NCBI GenBank assembly: GCA_964615935.1
Contig: CAZTTG010000059.1
Span: forward strand, 1-38,797
Source of the DNA: CAZTTG01 sp964615935
GTDB lineage: Bacteria; Planctomycetota; UBA1135; GCA-002686595
Reading direction: 5' to 3'
DNA: 38,797 bases
Shown: positions 7,504 to 17,153 of the stretch, in pieces
How positions within the stretch are numbered: position 1 is the stretch's first letter
Layout of the letters: each line of letters opens with the position of its first letter
The notes under the pieces: model-generated
What the model was told of the DNA's origin: nothing
Seen by the model: the letters and a program-made list of their open reading frames with translations, nothing else
The model's database searches: none
Program-made: the position numbers and the translations under genes

Positions 7504-10232
7504 GCCTGCGCAAGGAACAGATCGTCCTGCTGTGCACCCTGCTCCTCCTGGGCTTCCTGCTCTGGGGGGACTTCCACAAGATCAAGGTGCGGCCGAGCCG
7601 ATCGCGCGGGGGAGACCTCGAGCGCGCCGACCACCCGGCCCCCGACCTCGACCTCGCCGCCGCGCAGGAGCGCGACCCCCTGGGCTGGAGTCGCGACCTC
7701 TTCGCCCAGCCCAGCGACACGCGGCCCCTGCCTCCGCTGGAGCTCCAGCCGCCCCCCCTGCCGCCCCTGGAGGCCGTGTTCCCGCCCCCCGAGCCGGGGC
7801 CCGAGCCGGCGCTCTACGGTCGGCTCCTGCGCGCCAGCGCCGACCCGACCCCGATCCTGGGGCTCTTCGCGGTCGAGGAGGAGGCCTTCGACCTGGTCCC
7901 GGTGGAGGAGGACGACGGCGGCCTCCTGGAGCAGCTCGCCGACCTCGGCGGGGATCCCATGGGGCTGGCGGCGGCCGAGCGCGCGGCGCAGATCGAGAGC
8001 TGGAAGCGGCTCTACGACTGGATCAAGATCAACGAGGCCACCACCATCTGGGGCCAGATCCGCAACCCCGATCGCTACGGGCTCTCCGAGCGGGTCACGG
8101 ATGCCGTCCTCTTCGTCGAGGTCCTGCCCGAGACCGGGGCGGAGCGCTTCCCCCAGCAGGACGCGGTCTCCTACGCGCGGGAGCGCGTCCTCGAGTTCGC
8201 CTTCGCCGACAGCATCGAGAACCGCATCCGCCTGCGCCGGCGCGAGATCGGCGACCAGGTGAGCCCGGGGCAGTTCCCCGAGGTCCTGGCCTTCGCCCGC
8301 TGGTGCGTCGACCAGCGCCTGGAGACCCGCGACGCCCTGCCCGTGGCCGAGGACCTCTTCCGGCTCCTGGCCGGCCTCTTCCCCGAGGACGTGGGACCGC
8401 GCCTGGGGCTGACGCGCTGCCTCGAGGCCGGCTTCCGCCTGGAGGAGGCCTGGGGCGAGTACCGGGCGCTGCTCTCCGGCGGCTTCTCCGACCACCCCGA
8501 GGTCCACGTGAGCTTGGCTCAGCTCGAGGCGCGCCTGCGGCTGTTCGAGTCGGCCCGGGCGCGCTTCGCCGAGGCCGAGCGCAAGGGCGGTCGAACGCTC
8601 TGGGAGGTGCAGTGGCCCCTGGGGCGCTTCCTCTACGATCGGGGCGAGTACCCCGCCGCGCTGGAGCACCTCGAGGTCGCCTACCGCCGCGAGCCCACCA
8701 GCCCCGAGCAGCGCACCACCCGCGTGGGCATCCGCAACGACTACGGCGCGGCCCTGCTGGCGGTCGGCAGGATCGACGAGGCCCTCAACGTGTTCGACAA
8801 GGCCCTGGGCGCCTCCCCCGAGGGCGAGGGGCAGCGGGCGCTGGCCGGCGCGCGCGGCGCGGTCCTGCTGGGGGCCGCCGAGGCCGCCCCGGCCGTGCAC
8901 CTGGGGCGCAGCGAGCTGGAGTTCGACCTGCTCGTGTCCGAGTCCCTGGAGATTCTGCGCGCCGGCGCCGAGACCCTCACCGGGGCGTCGGAGGTGCAGG
9001 ACATGCTGGAGGCGGCCGCCGGGCTGGATCCCCTGCGGGCCCACGTCGCCTGGCGGGGGCTCTCCTGGCTGGCGGAGACGACCGGCTACCCCGGCGAGGC
9101 CCTGGCCTTCGCCGAGCAGGCCCACGAGAGCGACCCCACCGACGCCTGGACCCTGTACCAGCGCGCGCGCCTGCTCGCCGCGCAGGACGACCAGGACGGG
9201 GCGCGGGCCTCCTTCATGGCGGCCCTCGACCGCGAGATCGACTTCGCCGACGCGCTGGTGGCCCTGGGCCAGCTGGCCCTCGAAGCCGGCGAGCACGCCG
9301 ACGCCGAGCGCTACCTCGAACGCGCGGCGAGCATCGAGCCCGACCGCGCGACGACCCACTCCCGCCGCGGGCTGAACCTGCTCGAGCTGGGCGACCTGCG
9401 CGCCGCCGAGGAGGCCTTCCAGCGCGCCATGTCCCTGGTGCCCGCCGATCCCGTGGCCCGGGCCGGCATGGCCTGGGTGCTGTACCGGGAGGGGGACGCC
9501 GGCGCCGCCATCCAGGCCCTCGCCGACCTCGACGACCTGCGGCGCTCCCACGCCGAGGACGACCCCTACCGGCTCTTCGCCGCCGCGCAGATGGAGCGCA
9601 TCCAGAAGCACGTCGAGAAGGTGGTGTGGACCGACCTCTTCGAGCGCCGCGGCCGGCTGCGAAACAACTGGAACGTCGAGGGGGAGGACACCCAGGTGGA
9701 GGTCAGCCTGCTCGACGGGACCCTGGCCTTCCGCGGCGCCTTCAGCAAGAAGGGCGAGCTGCGCGTCTTCCGCCAGCTCCCGGCCACCGACTTCATCTCG
9801 ATCGAGGCCGAGATCCGGGTCGAGCCCACCAACAACGCCCGCACCGGCATCTTCGTGGTGCGCGAGCAGGCCGGCGGCCGGCAGCGAATGTCGCGCACCC
9901 TGGCGGGGGCCTGGCTCTCGCGGCACCGCGACGGGCCGCTGCAGACCCGCCTGATGGAGAGCGCCGACCGGGCCGCTCCCCACGAGGACCAGGGCTTCCC
10001 CACCTGGCCCAAGGCCCAGTCGGTGCTGGTGCGCATCGAGCGCGTGGGCGAGGGCAACACGGCCACCGGCCGCATGGTGGTAGACGGCTTCACCGTGCTG
10101 GAGGGCTTCCCCATGAAGAACCTGGCCGCGAGCACCAGCAGCCTGGCCTTCGGCATCTTCGTCGAGGGCGAGACCGGCCGCGAGGCGGACGTGAGGGTCG
10201 AAAAGGTCGAGGTGGTCCACGTCCGCAAGTGA
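7500..10232 (+). CDS. Membrane-anchored TPR protein with C-terminal beta-sandwich
   Basis: A 910-residue protein. An N-terminal membrane helix (about 8-22, VLLCTLLLLGFLLWG) is followed by a proline-rich linker (70-110), a region where GspC or PilP would sit in a standard operon. Residues about 277-694 are tetratricopeptide-like repeats (for example YLERAASIEPDRATTHSRRG and AALEHLEVAYRREP). The last 200 residues look like a LamG/DUF1080-type jelly roll (GTLAFRGAFSKKGELRVFRQ, IEAEIRVEPTNNARTGIFVV). ATG at 7500 overlaps the upstream stop. Position suggests it bridges platform and pseudopilins, but this domain mix is not that of a known GspC; the function is unassigned. Confidence 0.72.
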   Translation: MSLRKEQIVLLCTLLLLGFLLWGDFHKIKVRPSRSRGGDLERADHPAPDLDLAAAQERDPLGWSRDLFAQPSDTRPLPPLELQPPPLPPLEAVFPPPEPGPEPALYGRLLRASADPTPILGLFAVEEEAFDLVPVEEDDGGLLEQLADLGGDPMGLAAAERAAQIESWKRLYDWIKINEATTIWGQIRNPDRYGLSERVTDAVLFVEVLPETGAERFPQQDAVSYARERVLEFAFADSIENRIRLRRREIGDQVSPGQFPEVLAFARWCVDQRLETRDALPVAEDLFRLLAGLFPEDVGPRLGLTRCLEAGFRLEEAWGEYRALLSGGFSDHPEVHVSLAQLEARLRLFESARARFAEAERKGGRTLWEVQWPLGRFLYDRGEYPAALEHLEVAYRREPTSPEQRTTRVGIRNDYGAALLAVGRIDEALNVFDKALGASPEGEGQRALAGARGAVLLGAAEAAPAVHLGRSELEFDLLVSESLEILRAGAETLTGASEVQDMLEAAAGLDPLRAHVAWRGLSWLAETTGYPGEALAFAEQAHESDPTDAWTLYQRARLLAAQDDQDGARASFMAALDREIDFADALVALGQLALEAGEHADAERYLERAASIEPDRATTHSRRGLNLLELGDLRAAEEAFQRAMSLVPADPVARAGMAWVLYREGDAGAAIQALADLDDLRRSHAEDDPYRLFAAAQMERIQKHVEKVVWTDLFERRGRLRNNWNVEGEDTQVEVSLLDGTLAFRGAFSKKGELRVFRQLPATDFISIEAEIRVEPTNNARTGIFVVREQAGGRQRMSRTLAGAWLSRHRDGPLQTRLMESADRAAPHEDQGFPTWPKAQSVLVRIERVGEGNTATGRMVVDGFTVLEGFPMKNLAASTSSLAFGIFVEGETGREADVRVEKVEVVHVRK

Positions 10233-10259
10233 CGCGGCGCCCTCCCCGGGAGGCACGAC

Positions 10260-10910
10260 ATGCGAATCAGCCCGAAGACAGCCGCAGGCCGCCGCCGGGC
10301 GGGCTTCACGATGATCGAGCTCCTGGCGGTGATCATCATCCTAACCATCCTGATGGCCTACCTGGTGCCCAAGCTGGTGGGCTCCGAGGAGTCGGTGGCC
10401 CGCAACAAGACCCGGATGTTCCTGGCCCAGATCGACACCTCCCTGGCGGAGTTCGAGGTGGAGTGGGGCGACTACCCCAGCTCGACCTTCACCCCCGAGC
10501 AGGGCGCCCCGCCCAACTCGACCAACGTGGGGGGCGAGGCCCTCTACCTGAACCTGTGGAGGGAGGGCTCGGACGGCCTGGGCATCGACCCCGACCAGTA
10601 CCTGGCCAACTCCGACGCGGACTCGGTGCGAAAGAAGCTGACCACCCTGGCCTCGCGCGAGCTGTTCGAGCTCCGCGACCACTGGGACAACCCCATCGCC
10701 TACTTCCACCGGCGCGACTACGGGCGGCAGGACACCTACCTGACCTTCGACCCGGGGACGGGCGAGGAGATCCCCGACAACAAGGTGATGGCCAGGGTCA
10801 GCGAGAAGACCGGCCGAGCCTACAACTACCAGAAGTACCAGCTCATCTCCGCGGGGCCCGACGGGCGCTTCGGAGGCGAGGACGACATCGTCAACTTCAA
10901 GACGGACTGA
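10260..10910 (+). CDS. gspG: Major pseudopilin, GspG-like
   Basis: Type II secretion major pseudopilin, 216 residues. The prepilin site is at G15/F16 (RRRAGFTMIELLAVI) with Glu at position +5, followed by the usual hydrophobic helix. The C-terminus has the GspG hallmark SAGPDGRFGGEDDIVNF, which in known GspG proteins forms part of the calcium-binding loop. The middle is about 60-70 residues longer than in typical GspG (about 140-150 residues), with YPSSTFTPEQGAPPNST and TYLTFDPGTGEEIPDN. ATG at 10260 is preceded by GGGAGG. A prepilin peptidase would be needed for processing; none is in the window. It is the first of five pseudopilin genes. Confidence 0.88.
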   Translation: MRISPKTAAGRRRAGFTMIELLAVIIILTILMAYLVPKLVGSEESVARNKTRMFLAQIDTSLAEFEVEWGDYPSSTFTPEQGAPPNSTNVGGEALYLNLWREGSDGLGIDPDQYLANSDADSVRKKLTTLASRELFELRDHWDNPIAYFHRRDYGRQDTYLTFDPGTGEEIPDNKVMARVSEKTGRAYNYQKYQLISAGPDGRFGGEDDIVNFKTD

Positions 10911-10920
10911 GAACCGCCCA

Positions 10921-11970
10921 GTGCACCGCGCCCGTTCCAGCCCCGGACCCGGCCGCCCCGCGGCGCACCCCCGCCCGCGGGGGAGGGTCGGGCTGACGCT
11001 CCTGGAGCTGCTGCTGGTGCTGACCCTGCTCAGCCTGCTCCTGGGCGCCGGGGTGGGCGTCCTCTCCCAGCTCGACGTGGGCCGGCGGGCGGCGGCCGGT
11101 GCGGTGCAGAACCTGATCCGGGTGGCGCAGAACTCGTCCGTCTCCCGTCGGGCGCCGGCGCGGGTGCGCCTCGACCGGGCGGCGGGCCTGGTCGAGGCCG
11201 AGGCGCTGGTGGTGGTGGGAACCTGGCACTTCGAGGGCGGGGGCACCGACGGGGCCTTCGGCCTGGACGGGACCTCGGTCGGGGGCGAGCTCGTGGACGA
11301 CGGCTGGATCGGACAGGCCCTCGGCTTCGCCCGCGCCAGCCGCGGCTCCTACGCCCAGTTCCCGGTGCACCTCGACCCGGCCTTCGACCTCTCGGCCGGG
11401 TTCACGCTGGACTGCGCGGTGCGGATCGAGGCCGAGCGCGGGGGCCGGCTCCTGAAGCTGGGCGAGATCCTGTGGGTCGAGATCACCTCCTCGGGCGGGG
11501 TGCGGGTCGCCCTGCAGCCCGAGGTCGAGGGGCCCGGCGGCGTGCCGTCGCGGGGCGGACGGATCGCCCTCGAGTCCCCTCCCGGCCTGCTGTCGGTGGA
11601 CCGCTGGGCGCGGCTGCAGGTGAGCTACGACCGCTCGCGCCTCTCGATCGCCGTGGACGGGGTGGAGCAGGCCGCCATCGAGGAGGAGGCCCGGGTGTGG
11701 CGCCTCGAGGGCCCGCTGGTGCTGTCCGATCCGGGCCGACCCTTCCCGGGCAGCATCGACAGCCTCTCGGTCAGCGCCGTGCTGGCGGGCGAGGCCTTCG
11801 AGCTGCCCGAGGGGACGACCCTCGGGGCCGACGCCCCGCCCTTCGTCCGCTTCCTGGCCGGCGGGTACCTGGACCGGCGGATGCATCCCCAGGCGATCCT
11901 CTTCCACGTGGATTACGAGGACGGCAAGAGCGACGCGATCCGGGTGGGCCTGTACGGAACCGTGGAGTAG
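10921..11970 (+). CDS. GspH-like minor pseudopilin with LamG-type domain
   Basis: A 349-residue protein with a prepilin site at G24/L25 (RVGLTLLELLLVLTLLSLL), Glu at +5, and the arrangement of GspH (RAAAGAVQNLIRVAQNSSVSR is typical of the helix that follows). From about 101 to 295 it carries an inserted concanavalin/LamG-like domain: GAFGLDGTSVGG, WIGQALGFARASRGSYAQFP, FDLSAGFTLDCAVRIEAE and RLSIAVDGVEQAA. LamG domains often bind sugars or other ligands. GTG at 10921 lies 10 nt after gspG; no strong Shine-Dalgarno is seen, so coupling to gspG is likely. A pseudopilin with a lectin-like domain is unusual and suggests an exposed binding role; this is inference. Confidence 0.78.
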   Translation: MHRARSSPGPGRPAAHPRPRGRVGLTLLELLLVLTLLSLLLGAGVGVLSQLDVGRRAAAGAVQNLIRVAQNSSVSRRAPARVRLDRAAGLVEAEALVVVGTWHFEGGGTDGAFGLDGTSVGGELVDDGWIGQALGFARASRGSYAQFPVHLDPAFDLSAGFTLDCAVRIEAERGGRLLKLGEILWVEITSSGGVRVALQPEVEGPGGVPSRGGRIALESPPGLLSVDRWARLQVSYDRSRLSIAVDGVEQAAIEEEARVWRLEGPLVLSDPGRPFPGSIDSLSVSAVLAGEAFELPEGTTLGADAPPFVRFLAGGYLDRRMHPQAILFHVDYEDGKSDAIRVGLYGTVE

Positions 11971-11987
11971 CAGCGCAGGAGGCAGGC

Positions 11988-14900
11988 ATGCGAACGGCAA
12001 GGCGATGGCAGGTGGGCGGGCGGCGCCGGGGCGGCTTCGCCATCCTGGCGGTGCTGATGGTGCTCCTGGCCCTGCTGGTCCTGTGCGCGCCCTTCCTTTT
12101 GACGGCGCGCAACGCGACCAAGGCCTCGGCCCAGACGGCGGACCTCTCCCAGGTGCGCATGGCGCTGGACTCGGCGGTCCGCCACGCGCGCGCCCGGCTG
12201 GCGCCCTCGCACCCGAGCACCGACGACACGCCCTACTTCGACACCGCCGACGAGCTCACGGTCGACAACCAGTTCCCCGAGGACTTCCTGAACGCCAGCG
12301 ATCCCCGCGGGATCATGTGGGACCTGGACGTGAGCGACGTCGCCGGGCTCATCGACCTGAACAGCGCCGGGCCCTACGTGTTCGCGAACATCATGGAGAT
12401 GTACGCGCGGGTCACCCAGAACGTCGAGTCGGACGCGGACACCATCCCCGTCTCCGGAGGCCGGGGATTCGATCCCCGCGGCTACGTCGTGATCCGCGGC
12501 GAGATCGTCTCCTACGACGGCATCGAGGAGGGCGCGCTGCAGAGCTGCGGGCGCGGCTGGGGGGCCGAGTACGACGAGGAGGGCGGGGCGGTCCCCTGCG
12601 GGCCGCGGCCGCCCATGGCCCACGACTTCGGCACCCCGGTGCTCGACCAGCGCGCCCTGGCGCCGGTCCTGTGGCGCGTCATGACCGGCGACGGCAGCCT
12701 GCGCAGGTTCGACGCCACCGAGCAGCTCCGCGAGGCGGGGCAGCACGCCCTGGCCGACTCCATCGGCGAGGAGGGGCTCGACGCGCTGCGGCGCCTGGGG
12801 ACGGTCTACGGGGAGGTGCGCGGCGGCCGGCGCTGGCAGCGCGCCGGGCGCCTGGTCCTGCCCGTCGAGGGGGGCGTCAGTTGCCGGCTCGTGGTCCAGC
12901 CCTCGCGCTACTACAACGTCGGTGCGACCGTGCAGGTCACCGACGGGCAGCGCACCGAGATCGGCGTGGTCCAGCGGGTGAGCCGGAGCGGCGTCTACCT
13001 CGACCAGCCCCTGGTCAACAGCTACGACGCCTACACCGCCGAGGTGCGCGTGCTGTCGCGGCGGCCGGTCAACGTCAACGTGGCCCCCCAGGAGGTGCTG
13101 GAGGTGCTCTTCGCCAACCTCCAGCTCCGCGGGGTCAACTCGCGCATCACCGGCACCGAGGCCGAGGCCCTGGCCGAGCTGGTGATCGCCTCGCGCCCCT
13201 TCGAGGGCCTGGAGGACTTCCTGCGCCGGGTGGTGCTGCCGGCGGCGGGCCTCGAGCCCCTCCCCGAGGACGCGCCGGTCCAGCCCGAGGCGCTGGCCGG
13301 GGAGGGCGGCGTCCTCGACAGCGCCCACGACGCGCTGGCGCTCTACACCAACGCGCTCAACGCCAACGACGGGACCCTGCTGGTCTCCACCATGCCCTTC
13401 TGCTTCACCTCGCGCGACACCTACGACATGCAGGTGCGCGCCACGGTGAACGCGGAGAGCGGCGTCCTGCGGGTCTCCCGCCTGCGGCAGGAGGTCTCCA
13501 TGTTCGTGCCCCAGGAGGAGCTGATCCAGCTGTGGGCGCGGCAGGAGGACTTCGACGAGGCCCTGCGGCTCGACCGCGAGGCCCCCTGGTGGATGACCGG
13601 GCCCCACTCGACCTCGCGCTGGGACCGGGGCGAGGTCCCGCCCACCCGCCTGTGGGCCCACATGGGCACCTACGAGGGGCGGGCCTTCCTGCCCGGGGTC
13701 ACCACCCCCCCCGGCTACGACCCCGAGTCGCCGCCCACCCCCGAGCACGTCTTCGCCGAGCGGGGGGAGGCCGACCTGGGCTGGGCGCAGCTCTTCCCCT
13801 CGCGGGTCGAGGAGAGCGGTCCGCGCCGGGGCCGCATGCTCCACTTCGACCACGAGACGCGCGATCTCGAGGGCCGCTACCTGCCCGACCAGACCCTCGT
13901 CCGCCGCGCCAACGACCCCATGGTGGCCTTCAACACCGGCGGCTCGGACCCCTTCATGCTGCCCTGCGAGCTGTCGCTGTGGGTCAAGCCGCGCACGGTC
14001 GGCGACTCGGTGATCTTCGACGTGGGCGGGTCCTCGATCGAGTCCGACCGGGTGACGCTGCAGATCGAGGGGGAGGACCTGGTCCTGCGGGTCCTGGACG
14101 CCGTCGGCGACCACCCCCAGACCGCGGTCACCGAGGCCGGCGAGGCGCGCATGGCCCTGGCCCCGGGCGACGGGCCGGGGCTGGCCGCCGACACCTGGAG
14201 CCACCTGTCGGTGGACGTGCGCGGCAACCGCCCCGACCAGATCTCCCTGTGGGTCGACGGCGCCTCCCACGGCGTGCGCACCCCCGGCCTGACGCACCTG
14301 GCCTCGGCCCTCTCCAGCGAGTCCAGCACCATCCTGGTCGACTCCACCGAGGGCTTCCCCGACCGCTGCACCCTGCGCATCGCCGACGAGGTGATCGAGG
14401 CGGTCAAGACCGGCGCCAACTCCTTCACCGCGCAGGCCGACCTCGCCGGGGTGACCGCCAGCTACGGGGGCCGGCTGGCGCGCGAGATCGTCGAGCAGCA
14501 GGGCGGCGGCCAGCCGCCGGTCAGCACGGCGCTCTTCCGCGACACCGACCACGCCGCCAACACGCCGGTGATGCTCTACGGCTACAGCCTGCCGGTGGCG
14601 GACAACGTGCCCAACGGCTCCTCCCAGCTCTCGAGCGACCTGGGGATGTTCGCGGCCGGCATCGTCGAGCAGGTGCAGCTCTCCTCCGGCGGCAGCCAGG
14701 CCGGCGAGCCGCTCACGGTGATGAACTCCAGCTTCGTCTTCGGCCTGGGCATGGAGGGCATCAACAGCCAGGCCACCGGCCTGGTCCTGGCGCCGGCCGA
14801 CCCCCTGATGACCCCCGAGGAGCTCATGTCGGCCTTCAACCCCGGCGGGGGCTACTGCCTGGTCATGCAGAAGGGGGACGAGATGTCCTGGACCGTGGGC

Positions 14901-17153
14901 TCGGCCGGGGGCGGCAGCCAGACCTATGGCCCCGGCGATCTCCTCACGGTCAACGGCACCCCCATCTTCGGCTACGAGATCGTCCGCTACACCGGCATCG
15001 ACGAGGACACCCTCCTGATCGATCCCTCCGGCCGCGGGGACGGCCACGGTTTCCAGAACCCCAACGCGCCCGAGGCCGAGCGCCGCGCCTTCGTGGTCGA
15101 GTGGCAGGTCATCCTGGCCGGCGGCGCCGGCGGCGGGATCGACCCCAACCTGCGCAAGGACTGGCAGACCTTCGTCATCCCCATCTCGCTGCACGCGGCC
15201 GGCGCGAGCGGGATGGCGGCCTACCTGCCGGGCGGCACGGGCCTCTCCGAGTTCGCCCAGATCACCCACCTGGACCAGGCCGAGCTGACCGAGTGGGTGC
15301 GCTACGACGAGATCGCCGGGGAGTGGCTGGTCCGCAACGAGGACGCCTTCCTGCAGGCGGCCAAGCGCATCGCCGGCCTCTCGGGAGGGGGCACCCCCCG
15401 CATCGATCCGCCCGGCGGCGGTGGCGGTGGCGGAGGAGGCGGTGGCGGAGGCGGCGACTGGGAGCCGCGCGGCCCCGAGCCCGATCCCCCTCCCTCGGCC
15501 CCGGCCGCCCCGAGCGCGAGCCAGCAGAGCGGCTCCTACTGGATCGACGACCTGGGCTCGCCCGAGGACGACTACGACGGCTGGCCCCTCTCCAAGGCGG
15601 TCGCCAGCGTCCTGCAGTTCCGCGGGGTGCTGGGCACCTACATCCACACGCACTCTCAGGGCACCACCGTGGTGCCGGTGTGGCGCACCTATGGCGGCGG
15701 GCCGGACAGCGGGCACCCCGGGCGGCTCGACGACGCCTTCCTGGTCGAGGGCGCGGCCACCAGCCCCGGGGACCCCGGCTGGCGGGTGACGGTGCACTTC
15801 GCCCGCCAGCCCTCCACCCAGTACGAGGTCTACAGCTGGCGCCTGGATCGCAACGACCCCTGGACCCCCCTGCCGCCCGACGGCTCGGGCGGGCTCGCCC
15901 GCCAGGCGGGCTTCCACACCAACCAGATCCACGTGGCCCTGCAGGAGGCCGCGCCCATCCCCATCGTCGGTCCGGCGGCCCTGGGCCTGAACTCGGTCGA
16001 CACCCGCATGTACGGGCGCCTGGTGAAGTTCCCCTCGGGCGAGCTGCCGCGCGTCATCGATCGGGTGACCCTCGGCAGCAGCGTGCGGGGCGGGATGATC
16101 CCCGACGCCACCATCGACGAGGTCCTCTTCGGCGCCACCCAGTTCGGCAGCGGCACCTCCTACCCCCTGGACACGCGCGGCGGCCAGCTGGTGCTCGAGG
16201 AGGAGCTCTCCGTGGGCGACGACACCCTCCAGGTCCACGAGAACGTCCTGCGCATCCCCCGCGGCCTCTTCATCGAGGCCAACGCCCAGTACCTCGACGC
16301 CCTGCCGCAGCACGCCGGCCTCCTGCGCATCGGCGGGGAGATCGTCTGCTACGACACGCTCGACGGCTCCACCGGGGTGATCGTGCTGGCCCAGGGCGGG
16401 CGGGGGCTCCTGGGCACCGATGAGCAGCACCACGAGGAGGGCGAGTCGGTCACCTACCTGGACGGCTGGACCGTCAGCATCCTGACCAACGGAGCCAGCG
16501 AGGGCGACTCGCACCTGGCCCTGGAGAGCCTGGACGAGTTCTCCAGCGAGGGCACGGTGCGGATCGACGACGAGCTCCTGCACTACACGCGCCTGCGCAG
16601 CGGCGCGCTGGAGATGCCGCGCGCCTCCAGCGTGCCGGGGATCAACGACGAGAAGGGCGACGGCCTCTTCCGCGGCCGCTACGGGACCGATCCGGCCGCC
16701 CACCTGCCCGGCGCGCCGGTCATCCTGCACCCCTTCCGCTACTGGGATCGCTGGGCCGAGCGGGCCGACGCGCCCGAGCTCTCCTACCTGGGGCTCTCCT
16801 GCGACCAGCCCAGCGCCTTCTGGCGCGGCAGCTTCTGGGAGTGGGAGCACTCGCCCTCGGGCTCGGTGCAGATCGGCACCCTGCAGCGCAGCGACCCCAC
16901 GGTCCCCTGGGACGCGTCCCCGGACGAGACCGAGGGCCTGGATCTCCTGTGGGAGGGCATGCCCGGGGGCGGCTTCAACCCCATCGGGGCCCAGTCCGAC
17001 CGGGTCGAGTGGCGCGTCTTCACCCGCTGGTCCCCGGGCGCCTTCGACGCCCTCGGCGGGCTCTCGCACGGCTGGAAGGAGACGCCCCGGCTGAGGACCT
17101 TCGGGGTGCAGTACCTGGGGCCCAATGTGACGCTGCGGAGGGTCGACCATTGA
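11988..17153 (+). CDS. Giant GspK-like minor pseudopilin (1721 aa)
   Basis: The N-terminus is that of a type II secretion GspK: a basic leader, GGFAILAVLMVLLALLVL with cleavage after G16, and no Glu at +5, as usual for GspK. Residues 360-421 contain the GspK signature region (RPVNVNVAPQEVLEVL, then a helix-hairpin-helix like segment). GspK is normally about 300-350 residues; this one is five times longer. Additions are a LamG-like domain (about 645-765), a run of 14 glycines (about 1142-1156) before a Pro-rich linker, and five copies of a module with GEIVxY and GRGxxGT elements (about 150-219, 780-833, 985-1033, 1404-1490, 1501-1582). ATG at 11988 has AGGAGG upstream. GspK normally sits at the pseudopilus tip. 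Confidence 0.8.
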   Translation: MRTARRWQVGGRRRGGFAILAVLMVLLALLVLCAPFLLTARNATKASAQTADLSQVRMALDSAVRHARARLAPSHPSTDDTPYFDTADELTVDNQFPEDFLNASDPRGIMWDLDVSDVAGLIDLNSAGPYVFANIMEMYARVTQNVESDADTIPVSGGRGFDPRGYVVIRGEIVSYDGIEEGALQSCGRGWGAEYDEEGGAVPCGPRPPMAHDFGTPVLDQRALAPVLWRVMTGDGSLRRFDATEQLREAGQHALADSIGEEGLDALRRLGTVYGEVRGGRRWQRAGRLVLPVEGGVSCRLVVQPSRYYNVGATVQVTDGQRTEIGVVQRVSRSGVYLDQPLVNSYDAYTAEVRVLSRRPVNVNVAPQEVLEVLFANLQLRGVNSRITGTEAEALAELVIASRPFEGLEDFLRRVVLPAAGLEPLPEDAPVQPEALAGEGGVLDSAHDALALYTNALNANDGTLLVSTMPFCFTSRDTYDMQVRATVNAESGVLRVSRLRQEVSMFVPQEELIQLWARQEDFDEALRLDREAPWWMTGPHSTSRWDRGEVPPTRLWAHMGTYEGRAFLPGVTTPPGYDPESPPTPEHVFAERGEADLGWAQLFPSRVEESGPRRGRMLHFDHETRDLEGRYLPDQTLVRRANDPMVAFNTGGSDPFMLPCELSLWVKPRTVGDSVIFDVGGSSIESDRVTLQIEGEDLVLRVLDAVGDHPQTAVTEAGEARMALAPGDGPGLAADTWSHLSVDVRGNRPDQISLWVDGASHGVRTPGLTHLASALSSESSTILVDSTEGFPDRCTLRIADEVIEAVKTGANSFTAQADLAGVTASYGGRLAREIVEQQGGGQPPVSTALFRDTDHAANTPVMLYGYSLPVADNVPNGSSQLSSDLGMFAAGIVEQVQLSSGGSQAGEPLTVMNSSFVFGLGMEGINSQATGLVLAPADPLMTPEELMSAFNPGGGYCLVMQKGDEMSWTVGSAGGGSQTYGPGDLLTVNGTPIFGYEIVRYTGIDEDTLLIDPSGRGDGHGFQNPNAPEAERRAFVVEWQVILAGGAGGGIDPNLRKDWQTFVIPISLHAAGASGMAAYLPGGTGLSEFAQITHLDQAELTEWVRYDEIAGEWLVRNEDAFLQAAKRIAGLSGGGTPRIDPPGGGGGGGGGGGGGGDWEPRGPEPDPPPSAPAAPSASQQSGSYWIDDLGSPEDDYDGWPLSKAVASVLQFRGVLGTYIHTHSQGTTVVPVWRTYGGGPDSGHPGRLDDAFLVEGAATSPGDPGWRVTVHFARQPSTQYEVYSWRLDRNDPWTPLPPDGSGGLARQAGFHTNQIHVALQEAAPIPIVGPAALGLNSVDTRMYGRLVKFPSGELPRVIDRVTLGSSVRGGMIPDATIDEVLFGATQFGSGTSYPLDTRGGQLVLEEELSVGDDTLQVHENVLRIPRGLFIEANAQYLDALPQHAGLLRIGGEIVCYDTLDGSTGVIVLAQGGRGLLGTDEQHHEEGESVTYLDGWTVSILTNGASEGDSHLALESLDEFSSEGTVRIDDELLHYTRLRSGALEMPRASSVPGINDEKGDGLFRGRYGTDPAAHLPGAPVILHPFRYWDRWAERADAPELSYLGLSCDQPSAFWRGSFWEWEHSPSGSVQIGTLQRSDPTVPWDASPDETEGLDLLWEGMPGGGFNPIGAQSDRVEWRVFTRWSPGAFDALGGLSHGWKETPRLRTFGVQYLGPNVTLRRVDH

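Noticed and set aside
15411..15456. Frameshift or assembly error at the polyglycine run
   Set aside because: The glycine codons vary (GGC, GGT, GGA), the frame stays open with the same codon bias on both sides, and a Pro-rich linker follows, as in a natural hinge.
11988..17153. Prophage tail gene
   Set aside because: The repeated module is tail-like, but the N-terminal prepilin leader, the GspK signature region and the neighbouring pseudopilin genes show it belongs to a secretion-type operon; there are no other phage genes.
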